A DNA stretch of 64,000 nucleotides. It comes from an uncultured Nocardioides sp. GTDB taxonomy: Bacteria; Actinomycetota; Actinomycetes; Propionibacteriales; Nocardioidaceae. The stretch covers positions 868,001-932,000 of the forward strand of contig NZ_CANKZF010000001.1 in NCBI RefSeq assembly GCF_947488515.1, read 5' to 3'. The translations under genes were made by a program, and so were the position numbers. Below the pieces are notes generated by a model. The model was not told the DNA's origin, did not search any database, and saw only the letters and a list, made by a program, of their open reading frames with translations. Below, piece after piece: positions 1-10,180 of this stretch (positions are counted from its first letter, which is position 1; every line of letters begins with the position of its first letter).

Positions 1-170
1 ATGCCCATCTTGGCGACCTGGCCGTTGAGTGCCTCGAGCTTCTCGCCCTCCAGCATGAAGTCGTCGCCCTTGGTGGCGGCGGCCTCGCCCGACCCCCCGC
101 AGGCGTTGAGGGTGAGCACCAGACCGACGCAGAGGGCGGACGCCCACGTTGCGCTTCGACGACGTGCCAC
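1..170 (-). CDS. Lipoprotein, N-terminal part only
   Basis: Reading leftward from a GTG at 170, the protein starts with basic residues (MARRRS), a hydrophobic stretch and a lipobox ending LTLNAC near residue 24, followed by a Gly/Ser/Ala linker. That is a lipoprotein signal peptide, so the product should be anchored to the outer face of the membrane. Only about 56 codons lie in the window, so the mature domain is not seen and no function can be given. It is transcribed away from the argP homologue next door, with about 118 bp between them. Confidence 0.75.
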   Translation of the reverse strand, partial: MARRRSATWASALCVGLVLTLNACGGSGEAAATKGDDFMLEGEKLEALNGQVAKMG

Positions 171-288
171 TGGGTTTCCCCGATCAGGTCGTGACGAGCT
201 CCGTGCTCGATCTCGCTCGGAGCCTAGGTCCGGCTTCCGTGGCTGTCAGGGGAATCACGACATCTTGTCCGAGCGGCCGCGGACCGGC

Positions 289-1200
289 TCAGCCGGACAT
301 CCAGCCGCGGGCGGCACCCACCACCGCGTCGGTGAGGTCGTCGACGAGAGCGGACCCGAGCCGCCAGTGCTGCCAGAACAGCGGCACCTCGGGCCGCCGG
401 CCCGGCACCAGCTCGACGAGCTCGCCGCTGTCGAGCTCGTCGACGACGTCGGACTCCGGCAGGAGCCCCCACCCCATGCCCACCCGGATCGCGCGGTCGA
501 ACTCCCGCACCGACGGCAGGTACGTCACCGGCGGCGCGAGGTGACGACGGGTGACCCGGCGGATGAAGTCGTGCTGCAGCGAGTCGCTGCGGTCGAAGGC
601 CACGATCGGCGCCTCGCCGAGCGTGCCGGACCCCACGCCGTCGGCGAAGTGGGTGCCGTGGAATTCGCGGGTGGCGACCGCGGCGTACCGGAGCCGACCG
701 AGACGCACCACCCGGCACCCCGGCACCGGCTTGGGCTCACCGGTGATGGCCGCGACCACCTCACCGCGGCGCAGCCGCTCCGCGGTGCGGGTGTGGTCCT
801 CCCGCACCACCTCGAACACCACGCGGTGCCGCGACTGCACCTCAGCGAGGGCGTCGACGAACCATCCGTAGAGCGCGTCCGCGTTGACCGCGATCGGCAG
901 CGAGGCGTACGACGTCCCGCTCGCGTCGGGCTCCTCGACCAGCTCGGCGACGGCCTCCCGCTCCAGGAGCTCGGTCTGCGTGGCCAGGCGGACCAGCACC
1001 AGACCGGCCTCGGTGGGCTCCAGCGGCTTGACCCGGTGCAGCAGGACGCGGCCGATCCTGGTCTCGAGCGCCTTGATCCGCTGGCTCACCGCAGAGGGCG
1101 TGACGTGCAGCTCGCGGGCGGCTGCCTCGAAGGTGCCGAGTCGCACGGCGACGGCCAGTGTGCGCAGCGCCACAGGGTCGAGCTGGGTGATGTCTTTCAT
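289..1200 (-). CDS. argP: LysR-family regulator, ArgP/LysG type
   Basis: 303-residue LysR-type transcriptional regulator. Residues about 5-63 form the winged helix-turn-helix (TFEAAARELHVTPSAVSQ), followed by the two-lobed effector-binding domain. The sequence is of the ArgP (IciA)/LysG subgroup, which senses basic amino acids and activates the exporter gene lysE or argO. Start chosen at ATG 1200 because the LysR domain begins there; longer readings in frame would run through lysE. It is divergent from the lysE homogue at 1273, with 72 bp between the start codons, the standard arrangement of a regulator and its target. Known from family: activation when intracellular lysine or arginine is high. 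Inferred: the same here. Confidence 0.93.
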   Translation of the reverse strand: MKDITQLDPVALRTLAVAVRLGTFEAAARELHVTPSAVSQRIKALETRIGRVLLHRVKPLEPTEAGLVLVRLATQTELLEREAVAELVEEPDASGTSYASLPIAVNADALYGWFVDALAEVQSRHRVVFEVVREDHTRTAERLRRGEVVAAITGEPKPVPGCRVVRLGRLRYAAVATREFHGTHFADGVGSGTLGEAPIVAFDRSDSLQHDFIRRVTRRHLAPPVTYLPSVREFDRAIRVGMGWGLLPESDVVDELDSGELVELVPGRRPEVPLFWQHWRLGSALVDDLTDAVVGAARGWMSG

Positions 1201-1272
1201 ACTTAGACATCCTAATGATTGCTCAGAATCCTTCGCTGGATTGAACACGCGCAGCGACCTAGCGTTGTCCTC
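1201..1272. promoter_or_regulatory. Divergent promoter region argP/lysE
   Basis: 72 bp separate the two divergent start codons, so both promoters and the ArgP binding site must lie here or overlap the gene ends. The region is clearly less GC-rich than its surroundings near 1200-1225, but I cannot pick out convincing -35/-10 boxes. Function is inferred from gene arrangement. Confidence 0.5.
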
Positions 1273-1872
1273 ATGTTCCAGGTTGCTCTCACCGGTCTGC
1301 TCACCGGACTCGCCCTCATCGTCGCCATCGGCGCACAGAACGCGTTCCTCCTGCGTCAGGGGATCCGCGGCGAGCACGTCCTGCCGATCGTGCTGACCTG
1401 CCTGGTCTCGGACGTCGTCGCGATCACCGCGGGTGTGGCCGGCCTGGGGGTCGTGCTCGAGCGCTGGCCCGGGATCCTTCCGGTGGCCCAGCTGCTCGGC
1501 GGGCTCTACCTCATCGCCTTCGGCGTGCACGCAGCGATGCGCGCGTGGCGACCGGCGGCGCTCGAGGAAGGCGAGTCGACGTCGCTCACCGTCGGCCGGG
1601 CGGTGCTCCTGACCCTCGCCCTGACCTGGCTCAACCCGCACTTCTACCTCGACGCCGTGCTCATGCTCGGCACGGTCGCCAACAGCTTCGGCACCGACCG
1701 CTGGTGGTTCCTGACCGGCACCCTCGTCGCGAGCGTGCTCTGGTTCTTCGGCCTGGGCTACGGCGCCCGCCTCCTCCGCGGCCTCTTCGCCCGACCCGGC
1801 GCCTGGCGCGTCCTCGACTCGGGGATCGCCGTGGTGATGGGCACCCTCGGCGTGGGTCTGATCGCGCACTGA
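1273..1872 (+). CDS. lysE: LysE-family basic amino acid exporter
   Basis: 199-residue membrane protein of the LysE/ArgO family, which exports lysine and/or arginine using the proton or membrane potential. Residues about 18-30 carry the family signature IGAQNAFLLRQG, and a second hallmark is TWLNPHFYLDAV in the middle of the protein. Five to six hydrophobic segments are visible. Start at ATG 1273 gives the usual family length; an in-frame upstream ATG at 1219 would add 18 polar residues and lie against the argP start, so it was rejected. The divergent argP homologue is the expected activator. Substrate (lysine versus arginine) cannot be read from sequence. Confidence 0.93.
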   Translation: MFQVALTGLLTGLALIVAIGAQNAFLLRQGIRGEHVLPIVLTCLVSDVVAITAGVAGLGVVLERWPGILPVAQLLGGLYLIAFGVHAAMRAWRPAALEEGESTSLTVGRAVLLTLALTWLNPHFYLDAVLMLGTVANSFGTDRWWFLTGTLVASVLWFFGLGYGARLLRGLFARPGAWRVLDSGIAVVMGTLGVGLIAH

Positions 1873-1874
1873 GG

Positions 1875-1892
1875 TCCGCTCACCCGAGCGGA
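1875..1892 (+). terminator. Short hairpin after lysE
   Basis: Seven-base perfect stem TCCGCTC/GAGCGGA with a 4-nt loop, starting 3 nt after the lysE stop. There is no T-run, so it is a weak terminator candidate or an RNA-end stabiliser. Confidence 0.4.
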
Positions 1893-1927
1893 ACGGTGTG
1901 ATGCGGGTCCTAAGTCCCGGCATGGAT

Positions 1928-1948
1928 TTACATAGGACTCCTATGTAA
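1928..1948. promoter_or_regulatory. Perfect palindromic operator before the marR/MFS operon
   Basis: Two exact 10-bp arms, TTACATAGGA and its complement TCCTATGTAA, surround a single C. The palindrome ends 10 nt before the GTG start of the MarR gene and is AT-rich in a GC-rich genome, so it must overlap the promoter or the ribosome-loading region. MarR proteins bind palindromes of about this size, so autoregulation of the marR-MFS operon is the natural inference. Confidence 0.85.
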
Positions 1949-1958
1949 CTATCGAGGG

Positions 1959-2411
1959 GTGACCACTCCTCCGATCGATCCCGATCCGGCGTTCCACCAG
2001 CTCGCGAGCGACCTCGTCGTGCTGTCGGCGCGACTGACCCGCGCCGTGCGCCGCGAGGTCGAGCACCCCGCCGGCGCCCGCGCGCTGTCGATCCTCGACG
2101 AGCTCGGGCCGTCCGGCGTCACCGCGCTCGCCGTCGCCGACCGGTGCAGCCAGCCGACCATGACCGCCACGGTCAAGGGGCTGGAGGGGCAGGGACTGGT
2201 GAGCCGGCGTCCCCACCCGACCGACGGCCGGGCACAGGTCGTCGACCTCACCGACGCCGGTCACGCCGAGCTCGCGCGCGTCCGCCGGAGCAACGCCGAC
2301 CTGGTGACCGCCCGCCTCGCCGACACCCACCACACCACCGAGGAGGTCGCCACCGCCGTCGCGGTCATGCGCGACATCCTCCGCCCGAACCCCCAGGAGG
2401 ACACCCTGTGA
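1959..2411 (+). CDS. MarR-family transcriptional regulator
   Basis: 150-residue MarR-type winged-helix regulator. The DNA-binding part is VTALAVADRCSQPTMTATVKGLE (about residues 54-76), followed by the wing GLVSRRPHPTDGRAQVV with the conserved D-x-R-G/A pattern, then the C-terminal dimer helices. GTG start at 1959 follows a GAGGGG ribosome site and sits 10 nt after a perfect palindrome, its probable operator. The stop overlaps the GTG start of the downstream MFS gene by 4 nt, so the two are co-translated. Known for the family: repression relieved by a small phenolic or drug-like ligand. Inferred: it controls the efflux pump and itself. Confidence 0.93.
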   Translation: MTTPPIDPDPAFHQLASDLVVLSARLTRAVRREVEHPAGARALSILDELGPSGVTALAVADRCSQPTMTATVKGLEGQGLVSRRPHPTDGRAQVVDLTDAGHAELARVRRSNADLVTARLADTHHTTEEVATAVAVMRDILRPNPQEDTL

Positions 2412-3634
2412 GCAGCCCGTCGATCCTTCGCCAGCCGCGCGCCGTGTGGGCCGTGGCCTTCGCGTGCGTCATCGCCTTCATGGGCATCGGCCTCGTCGAC
2501 CCGATCCTCAAGGAGATCGCCGCGCAGCTCGAGGCCAGCCCGAGCCAGGTCTCGCTGCTCTTCACGAGCTACATGGCCGTCATGGGCGTCTCCATGCTGG
2601 TGACCGGCGTGGTCTCCAGCCGGATCGGGCCCAAGCGCACCCTGCTCGCCGGTCTCGCGCTCATCATCGTCTCCGCCGCGCTGGCCGGCTTCTCGGACAG
2701 CGTGGGCGCGGTGATCGGCTTCCGGGCGGGGTGGGGTCTGGGCAACGCCCTCTTCGTCGCGACCGCCCTCGCGACGATCGTCAGCGCGTCGGCCGGCCCG
2801 GTGGGCCGGGCCATCATCCTGTTCGAGGCCGCGCTCGGCCTCGGCATCGCGTCGGGCCCGCTCATCGGCGGCCTCCTCGGCGAGGTGTCGTGGCGTGGGC
2901 CCTTCTTCGGCGTCTCGGCCCTGATGACCGTGGCCCTCGTCGCCACCGCGCTCCTCCTCCCCGCCACGCCCCCGACCGGACGGCGTACGTCGCTGCTCGA
3001 CCCGTTCCGCGCGCTGCGGCACCGGGCGCTGCTCCTGCTCGCCCTGGTCGCGATCTTCTACAACCTCGGCTTCTTCACGCTGATGGCCGCCGGGCCGTTC
3101 GCCCTGCCCACCTACTCGATCATGGGCATCGGCTGGACCTTCTTCGGCTGGGGCCTGTTGCTGGCCATCGCATCCGTGTGGCTCGCCCCCGTGCTGCAGC
3201 GACGCTTCGGCACCCTGCCCACGCTCACCGCGGTCCTCGCGCTCTTCTCGCTCGACCTGGCCGCGATGGCCCTCGGCGCGGGCAACGAGACGGTCGTGAC
3301 CGCCGGCATCGTGGTCGCCGGAGCCTTCCTCGGCGTGACCAACACCCTGGTGACCGAGGCGGTCATGGGTGCCGCTCCGGTGGAGCGGCCGGTGGCCTCG
3401 GCCGCGTACTCCTTCGTCCGCTTCACCGGCGGCGCCGTCGGTCCGTTCGTCGCCCTGAAGCTCGCGGAGCGGGTGGACCTGCACGCGCCGTTCTGGTTCG
3501 GCGCCGCCGCCGTCGCGATCGGGGTGGTCGTCGTGGCCGCCGGTTCACGCACCATCGCGGCGGCCCTCGACTCCGACCCGGCGCACCACGGCGTGGTCGA
3601 GGCGGAGAGCGAGCTCGTCGGCGACCTGGCCTAG
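2408..3634 (+). CDS. MFS efflux transporter (DHA1-like)
   Basis: 408-residue major facilitator with about 12 hydrophobic segments. The loop after helix 2 carries the MFS signature SSRIGPKRT (about residues 71-79) and the helix-4/5 region has GFRAGWGLGNALFVATALA, as in drug:proton antiporters of the DHA1 group. GTG start at 2408 overlaps the MarR stop by 4 nt (GTGA). The C-terminal ~20 residues are acidic and cytoplasmic. The MarR partner and operator suggest inducible export of a toxic small molecule; substrate is unknown. Its stop overlaps the convergent ASCH-protein stop by 4 nt. Confidence 0.92.
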   Translation: MSSPSILRQPRAVWAVAFACVIAFMGIGLVDPILKEIAAQLEASPSQVSLLFTSYMAVMGVSMLVTGVVSSRIGPKRTLLAGLALIIVSAALAGFSDSVGAVIGFRAGWGLGNALFVATALATIVSASAGPVGRAIILFEAALGLGIASGPLIGGLLGEVSWRGPFFGVSALMTVALVATALLLPATPPTGRRTSLLDPFRALRHRALLLLALVAIFYNLGFFTLMAAGPFALPTYSIMGIGWTFFGWGLLLAIASVWLAPVLQRRFGTLPTLTAVLALFSLDLAAMALGAGNETVVTAGIVVAGAFLGVTNTLVTEAVMGAAPVERPVASAAYSFVRFTGGAVGPFVALKLAERVDLHAPFWFGAAAVAIGVVVVAAGSRTIAAALDSDPAHHGVVEAESELVGDLA

Positions 3635-4428
3635 TCGCCCGCGAGCCCGCTCCCTCGCTCGGCCAGCGCCTCGCCGAGCCGCGCGATCGCCACCGGCCCG
3701 ACGCCGTGCATCGCGGCCAGCTGCGCTGCGGAGTACGACGCCACCTGCTCCAGCGTGGTCACCCCCACCTCGCGCAGCGCGCGCGTGGCGGGTGCGCCGA
3801 TGCTCCTCGGCAGTGGCGTCCCGGTCTCGCGGGGTGCGCGCTGGCGCGGCGCCGGGAGGCCGGCGTCGACGACCGCCTGGCCGCGCGGGGACAGCAGGTA
3901 GCCGATGGCGAGCGACTCGGTGAGGCCGAGCTCCTTGAGCTTGCGCACGTCCTTCTTGAAGTCCGCTGTCTCACGCCCCACCCGGGCGGCCAGGTCGGGT
4001 GCGCGCACGGTCGGGTTGAGGTCGATCAGGTCGAGCGTCTCGCGCGTCCACGCGCCGTACGACGACGCGGCGTCGAGGCGGTCGAGCCGGGCGGTGATCG
4101 TCGCGAGCTCGTCGGCGTCCGGCACGGCGGCCCGCAGCGCCTCGCGCGGGTCGGGACCGGCGTACGCCAGCCCGATCCGCCAGGCGGGGTCCTCCGAGCG
4201 CGCCGACAGCGCCTTCTTGAGCGCGCCCAGCGAGGGCGCACCGGCACGCCGGGCGTCGTCCGCGCGCAGGCTCGACATGCTGACCTGCTCCAGGCTCGTC
4301 ACCTCGATCACCCCGACGCCCGTGCGCATCCGGGTGCCGACGACGACGCGCGGCTTGGCCCACCGGCGGAACGCCAGGTCGAGGGTGCCGGCCTTGATCG
4401 CGGCCAGCTCGGCCGGTCGGATCATCAT
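3631..4428 (-). CDS. ASCH/PUA-like, winged-helix and helix-hairpin-helix protein
   Basis: 265-residue protein of no known function. Residues 1-90 look like an ASCH (PUA-like, RNA-binding) fold: an early IKAGTLDLAFRRWAKPRV stretch followed by a basic beta-rich core. Residues about 130-190 resemble a winged helix (VRAPDLAARVGRETADFKKDVRKLKELGL), and residues about 210-258 resemble a helix-hairpin-helix/SAM-type DNA-binding unit (LREVGVTTLEQVASYSAAQL then MHGVGPVAIARLGEALAERG). All three are nucleic-acid-binding folds. Starts at ATG 4428 (a second ATG follows at once). It is convergent with the MFS gene and followed upstream by palindromic repeats. Domain calls are by eye; the HhH is the most secure. 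Confidence 0.7.
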   Translation of the reverse strand: MMIRPAELAAIKAGTLDLAFRRWAKPRVVVGTRMRTGVGVIEVTSLEQVSMSSLRADDARRAGAPSLGALKKALSARSEDPAWRIGLAYAGPDPREALRAAVPDADELATITARLDRLDAASSYGAWTRETLDLIDLNPTVRAPDLAARVGRETADFKKDVRKLKELGLTESLAIGYLLSPRGQAVVDAGLPAPRQRAPRETGTPLPRSIGAPATRALREVGVTTLEQVASYSAAQLAAMHGVGPVAIARLGEALAERGSGLAGD

Positions 4429-4452
4429 GCGCCTCAGCCTAGGGCGGCGGCC

Positions 4453-4587
4453 GAGCGGTGCCCCAGCCACGTTTCGCGCGCTGCGAACGTGGCCCGGACA
4501 CCGCCCCGGCGACGACACGCCGGACAGACGGCTCGAGCGGTGCCCCAGCCACCTTCCGGGTCTCCGGAATGTGGGTGGACACCGCTC
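4453..4587. repeat. Two copies of a ~53-nt palindromic repeat
   Basis: Copies at 4453-4504 and 4535-4587 share the outer arms GAGCGGTG and ACACCGC, a CCCAGCCAC block and a GTGG block, and each folds as one long imperfect hairpin. The spacer between them (GACGACACGCCGG) resembles the spacer in the second locus at 39.4 kb. The element fills the gap between the ASCH-protein start and the hppD stop. It looks like an intergenic REP-type element; it could also serve as the hppD transcript end. Confidence 0.8.
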
Positions 4588-4611
4588 GGGTGGCGTCAGC
4601 CGGGCGTCACC

Positions 4612-6492
<1,881 letters not shown>

Positions 6493-6503
6493 TTAGGAGT
6501 GTC

Positions 6504-7397
6504 ATGTCTCGAACGCGTTGTGTCGCAGCGGCCCTGGTCTCGGTGGCCGCCCTCCTCGTCACGAGCCAGCCGGCATCGGCTGCTCCCGATCCGCCCCCGG
6601 TCAGCGGGGCGATCTTCACGACCGACGCCAGTGGCGTCCCGGTCAACCTCAACCACTACGCCAACAAGCGCGACGTCTACCTCAACGGCGGTCCGGGCCT
6701 CAACGCCCCCGACGACGCGGCCGGCCTGCCCGACGGCACCTACTCGTTCCAGGTCACCGACCCGAGCGGCAAGGACCTCCTCTCCACCGACGACGTCGCC
6801 TGTCGCCAGTTCACCGCGGTCGGTGGCGTCATCCAGGACGTGACGCCGAGCGGTGCGTGCGCGCACCTGACCGGCAAGGACGGGGAGGACGGCGGCGCCA
6901 CGGTGCAGCTGTTCCCCTACCTGGACACGACCAACAACGGTGGCGTCTACAAGGTCTGGGTCACGCCCACGACGTCCCTCGACTGCAGTGCGCCGGGCAA
7001 CAAGCACTGCTTCGTGCCGTCCCAGAGCAAGACCGACAACTACAAGGTCCGGGAGGACGCGACGGTCGAGATCGACGCGCGCTTCTGGAAGAACGGCGTG
7101 GCCCTGCTCGGGATGGCGGCCCACTGGACCGACACCAACGGCGCGTCCAACGTGAAGTTCTCGGAGTACGCCCCCGAGCTGCTGGCCTTCCGTGAGGCGC
7201 ACATCGAGGCCGTCGAGCCCGGCACCCACGTGGTGACCGTGGCCGACCAGGACGGGTGCGCGATCAGCAAGGTGCGCGGCGCCCGTGGCGAGAACGTCCG
7301 GGCCGGCAAGGACGGGACCTACCGCGTCGCGGTCGACGTCGCGACCTGGCGGGCCGGCGCCGACGTGACCTACCGCGTGGAGGTCACCTGCCGCTGA
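6504..7397 (+). CDS. Secreted protein of unknown function
   Basis: 297 residues with a clear Sec signal peptide: basic MSRTR, hydrophobic core and a cleavage site after ASA near residue 26. The mature part has no membrane segment, repeated Thr/Asn/Gly-rich beta-type sequence and three or four cysteine pairs' worth of Cys residues (for example DDVACRQF, SGACAHL, LDCSAPGNKHCF, DGCAIS, VTCR), consistent with an exported, disulfide-bonded beta fold. Features such as YLNGGPG and PDGTYSFQVTDPSG resemble prealbumin-like carrier domains of surface proteins, but no sortase motif follows. ATG 6504 has TTAGGAG eight bases upstream. Followed by a strong hairpin. Confidence 0.85.
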   Translation: MSRTRCVAAALVSVAALLVTSQPASAAPDPPPVSGAIFTTDASGVPVNLNHYANKRDVYLNGGPGLNAPDDAAGLPDGTYSFQVTDPSGKDLLSTDDVACRQFTAVGGVIQDVTPSGACAHLTGKDGEDGGATVQLFPYLDTTNNGGVYKVWVTPTTSLDCSAPGNKHCFVPSQSKTDNYKVREDATVEIDARFWKNGVALLGMAAHWTDTNGASNVKFSEYAPELLAFREAHIEAVEPGTHVVTVADQDGCAISKVRGARGENVRAGKDGTYRVAVDVATWRAGADVTYRVEVTCR

Positions 7398-7404
7398 CAC
7401 GTGG

Positions 7405-7429
7405 CGGGCGGGGGCCAGCCCCCCGCCCG
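7405..7429. terminator. Bidirectional hairpin between convergent genes
   Basis: CGGGCGGGGG and CCCCCGCCCG arms form a 10-bp all-G/C stem around a ~5-nt loop. It lies between the stop codons of the plus-strand secreted-protein gene and the minus-strand IclR gene, so it can end both transcripts. No long T-run. Confidence 0.75.
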
Positions 7430-7431
7430 TC

Positions 7432-8067
7432 TCAGCGGAGTCGTTCGGCGACGGCAGCCGCGGCGGCGATCACCTGCGGCGCCACGACCTCTTCGTCGAT
7501 GGCGCCGTCGAGCGTCACGACGCCGACGCTCGCGCGCAGTCCGTCGACGCCCCGCACGGGGGCGGCCAGGCCGCGGGCGCCGGTCTGCAGCTCGCCGCTC
7601 GTGACGGCATACGCCGCCTCGTCGCGCTCCACCAGCCCGATGGCCTTGCCGGCCGCGCCCTGCGTCAGCGGGTGGCGGGCGCCGACCCGGTAGGACACGT
7701 GGAAGTCGGTCCACGACGGCTCGACGACGGCCAGCGCGAGCGCCTCCTCCCCGTCGGCCACGGTGAGGTGGGCGGTCGAGCCGAGCGACTCCGCGAGCCC
7801 GCGCAGCACCGGCATCGCGAGGTCGCGCAGGAGGGGCTGGACACCGCTGGCCAGGTGGAGCACGCCGAGCCCGACGAAGAGCCGGGAGCGCGCGTCGCGG
7901 CGGACCAGCCCGTGCTGCTCGAGGGTGCTGATCAGCCGGTAGACGACCGTGCGGTTGACCTGGAGGCGGCTCGAGAGCTCGGTGACCGTCAGGCCCTCGG
8001 GACTCTCGGCCAGCACGCGGAGGACGCGCAGGCCGCGGTCGAGCGTCTGCGAGGTCTCGGCGGGCAC
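7432..8067 (-). CDS. IclR-family transcriptional regulator
   Basis: 211-residue IclR regulator, somewhat shorter than the ~250 usual for the family. HTH at about residues 24-52 (LTVTELSSRLQVNRTVVYRLISTLEQHGL) is followed by a GAF-like effector domain (HLTVADGEEALALAVVEP, HPLTQGAAGKAIG, ASVGVVTL). GTG at 8067 is the only start that gives a complete HTH without running into the intergenic space. The gene is flanked by a helicase on the right and a convergent secreted protein on the left, so no target gene is obvious. Confidence 0.9.
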   Translation of the reverse strand: MPAETSQTLDRGLRVLRVLAESPEGLTVTELSSRLQVNRTVVYRLISTLEQHGLVRRDARSRLFVGLGVLHLASGVQPLLRDLAMPVLRGLAESLGSTAHLTVADGEEALALAVVEPSWTDFHVSYRVGARHPLTQGAAGKAIGLVERDEAAYAVTSGELQTGARGLAAPVRGVDGLRASVGVVTLDGAIDEEVVAPQVIAAAAAVAERLR

Positions 8068-8094
8068 AGGGCCACTATGGCAGCGGATCCATGC

Positions 8095-9873
8095 TCAGGA
8101 GGTCTTGCGCACGGCCCACTCGCGGATCCGGTTGATCCGCTCGTGCAGCTGCTCGGCGTTGGCGACCGCCGCCGGCGGCCCGCCGCACTCCTTGCGGAGC
8201 GCGTTGTGGGTGATGCCGTGGGCCTGACCGGTGCGGTGGTGCCAGGCGGCGACGAGGCCGTTGAGCTCGCGTCGGAGCACGCCGAGCTGCTGGTGCGTGC
8301 TGAGCTCCTGCACCGAGTCGACGACACGGTCGCCGACACCGTCGGCCTTCTGCTTGCGGGCGCGCTCGCTCTGCCGCGAGTGCAGCAGCTCGCGCACCTG
8401 GTCGGCCTCGAGCAGTCCCGGGATGCCGAGGAAGTCCATCTCCTCCTCCGAGCCCGCCATCACCTCGCCGGAGTGGCCGAACTGCGCGCCCTCGTAGAGC
8501 ACGTGGTCGAAGGAGGCAGTCGAGCCGAGCGCCTCCCACGACATCTCGAGCTCGCCGGACGCGGCGTCCTCGGCGTTGGCCGCGGCGAGCAGGCCCTCCT
8601 CGGCGGCGAAGATGTCGTCCTCGTCGTTGACCCGGCGGCCCAGCACGTGGTCGCGCTGCGCCTCCATGTCGGAGGCGAACTCGAGCAGGTGCGGCACCGA
8701 CGGCAGGAACACCGACGCGGTCTCGCCGCGCGAGCGGGCGCGCACGAAGCGGCCGACGGCCTGCGCGAAGAACAGCGGCGTCGACACCGTCGTCGCCCAG
8801 ACCCCGACGGCCAGACGCGGCACGTCGACGCCCTCGGACACCATCCGGACCGCGACCATCCAGCGCTGGTCGGAGTGGGTGAACTTCTCGATCTTCTTCG
8901 AGGAGCCCTTCTCGTCCGACAGCACCACGGTCGGGGTCTCGCCGCTGATCTTCCTCAGCAGCGCCGCGTAGGCGCGGGCGGTCTCCTGGTCGCCGGCGAT
9001 GACCAGGCCGGCGGCGTCGGGCACGTGGCGGCGTACCTCCGAGAGGCGCCGGTCGGCCGCCTCCAGCACCGCGGGGATCCACGACCCGCGCGGGTCGAGG
9101 GCCGTACGCAGCGCCTGGGCGTGCATGTCCTTGGTCAGCGGCTCGCCGAGCCGGGCGACGATCTCGTCGCCGGCACGCGTGCGCCACTGCATCTCTCCGG
9201 AGTAGGCCATGAAGAGCACCGGGCGCACGACGTGGTCGGCGAGCGCGTGGGCGTAGCCGTAGGTGAAGTCCGCCGACGAGGTGGGGATGCCGTCGTCGCC
9301 GGGGGCGTAGGTGACGAACGGGATCGGGTTGATGTCGGAGCGGAACGGCGTTCCGGTCAGCGCGAGCCGGCGGGTGGCCGGGTCGAACGACTCGCGGACG
9401 CCCTCGCCCCACGACAGCGCGTCACCGGCGTGGTGGATCTCGTCGAGGATCACCAGCGTCTTGAACCGCTCGGTGCGGATCCGCATCGCGAGCGGGTTGA
9501 CCGCGACACCGGCGTAGGTCACCGCGATCCCGACGTAGTCGTCGGAGGTGCGGCCCTTGCCCGCGGAGTAGGTCGGGTCGATCGGGATGCCGGCCCGGGC
9601 CGCGGCCTCGGCCCACTGCGTCTTGAGGTGCTCGGTGGGCGCCACGACCGTGATCCGGTCGACGATACGACGGCTGAGCAGGTCGGCCGCGACGGTCAGC
9701 GCGAAGGTGGTCTTGCCGGCGCCGGGGGTCGCGACCGCGAGGAAGTCGCGCGGCTGGCGGGACTGGTAGTGGTCCATCGCCGCCTGCTGCCAGGCGCGGA
9801 GGGAGGGCGCGGTGCCCCAGGCGGCCCGGTCGGGCCACGCGGGAGGCAGCGGCGCGTCAGGCCGCCCCGTCAC
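8095..9873 (-). CDS. SF2 DEAD/DEAH-box helicase
   Basis: 592-residue superfamily-2 helicase resembling XPB/type-III-restriction helicases. Motif I ATPGAGKTT (48-56), motif II DEIH (144-147), motif III TGTPFR (173-178), a motif IV-V region (VSEGVDVPRLAVGVWA) and motif VI QAVGRFVRAR are all visible. The C-terminal ~150 residues are helical with no recognised fold. This is a conserved actinobacterial housekeeping-type helicase of undefined role. GTG start at 9873 overlaps the stop of the upstream DUF3039 gene by 4 nt, so the two are co-expressed. Confidence 0.94.
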   Translation of the reverse strand: MTGRPDAPLPPAWPDRAAWGTAPSLRAWQQAAMDHYQSRQPRDFLAVATPGAGKTTFALTVAADLLSRRIVDRITVVAPTEHLKTQWAEAAARAGIPIDPTYSAGKGRTSDDYVGIAVTYAGVAVNPLAMRIRTERFKTLVILDEIHHAGDALSWGEGVRESFDPATRRLALTGTPFRSDINPIPFVTYAPGDDGIPTSSADFTYGYAHALADHVVRPVLFMAYSGEMQWRTRAGDEIVARLGEPLTKDMHAQALRTALDPRGSWIPAVLEAADRRLSEVRRHVPDAAGLVIAGDQETARAYAALLRKISGETPTVVLSDEKGSSKKIEKFTHSDQRWMVAVRMVSEGVDVPRLAVGVWATTVSTPLFFAQAVGRFVRARSRGETASVFLPSVPHLLEFASDMEAQRDHVLGRRVNDEDDIFAAEEGLLAAANAEDAASGELEMSWEALGSTASFDHVLYEGAQFGHSGEVMAGSEEEMDFLGIPGLLEADQVRELLHSRQSERARKQKADGVGDRVVDSVQELSTHQQLGVLRRELNGLVAAWHHRTGQAHGITHNALRKECGGPPAAVANAEQLHERINRIREWAVRKTS

Positions 9874-10157
9874 GCCTCGGGACCCGAGCCGTCAGAGCCG
9901 TTGCCGCCGGACTTGCCCGGGTTCATCGAGTCCCAGATCTCCTTGCACTCCGGGCAGACCGGGTACTTCTCAGGGGACCGCGAAGGCACCCACACCTTGC
10001 CGCAGAGCGCGATCACGGGAGTGCCCATCACCATCGCCTCGGTGAGCTTGTCCTTCGGCACGTAGTGCGAGAACCGCTCGTGGTCACCCTCGTCCGTCGG
10101 GACGGTCTGACGCTCTTCGACCGTCTGGGTGCCCGGGGAGAATCCGATGGTGCTCAT
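9870..10157 (-). CDS. DUF3039 zinc-binding small protein
   Basis: 95-residue member of the actinobacterial DUF3039 family. The end of the conserved core holds ALCGKVWVPSR and PVCPECKEIW: Cys52, Cys68 and Cys71 plus His26 or His31 could bind zinc. The N-terminus has the family pattern GDHERFSHYVPKDKL. Function is unknown; it is regularly coded beside the helicase and YqgE genes, as here. ATG 10157 is chosen because the family consensus begins there. Translationally coupled to the helicase by a GTGA overlap. Confidence 0.88.
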   Translation of the reverse strand: MSTIGFSPGTQTVEERQTVPTDEGDHERFSHYVPKDKLTEAMVMGTPVIALCGKVWVPSRSPEKYPVCPECKEIWDSMNPGKSGGNGSDGSGPEA

Positions 10158-10180
10158 GATCGGCAAGCCTAACGCGAGGA

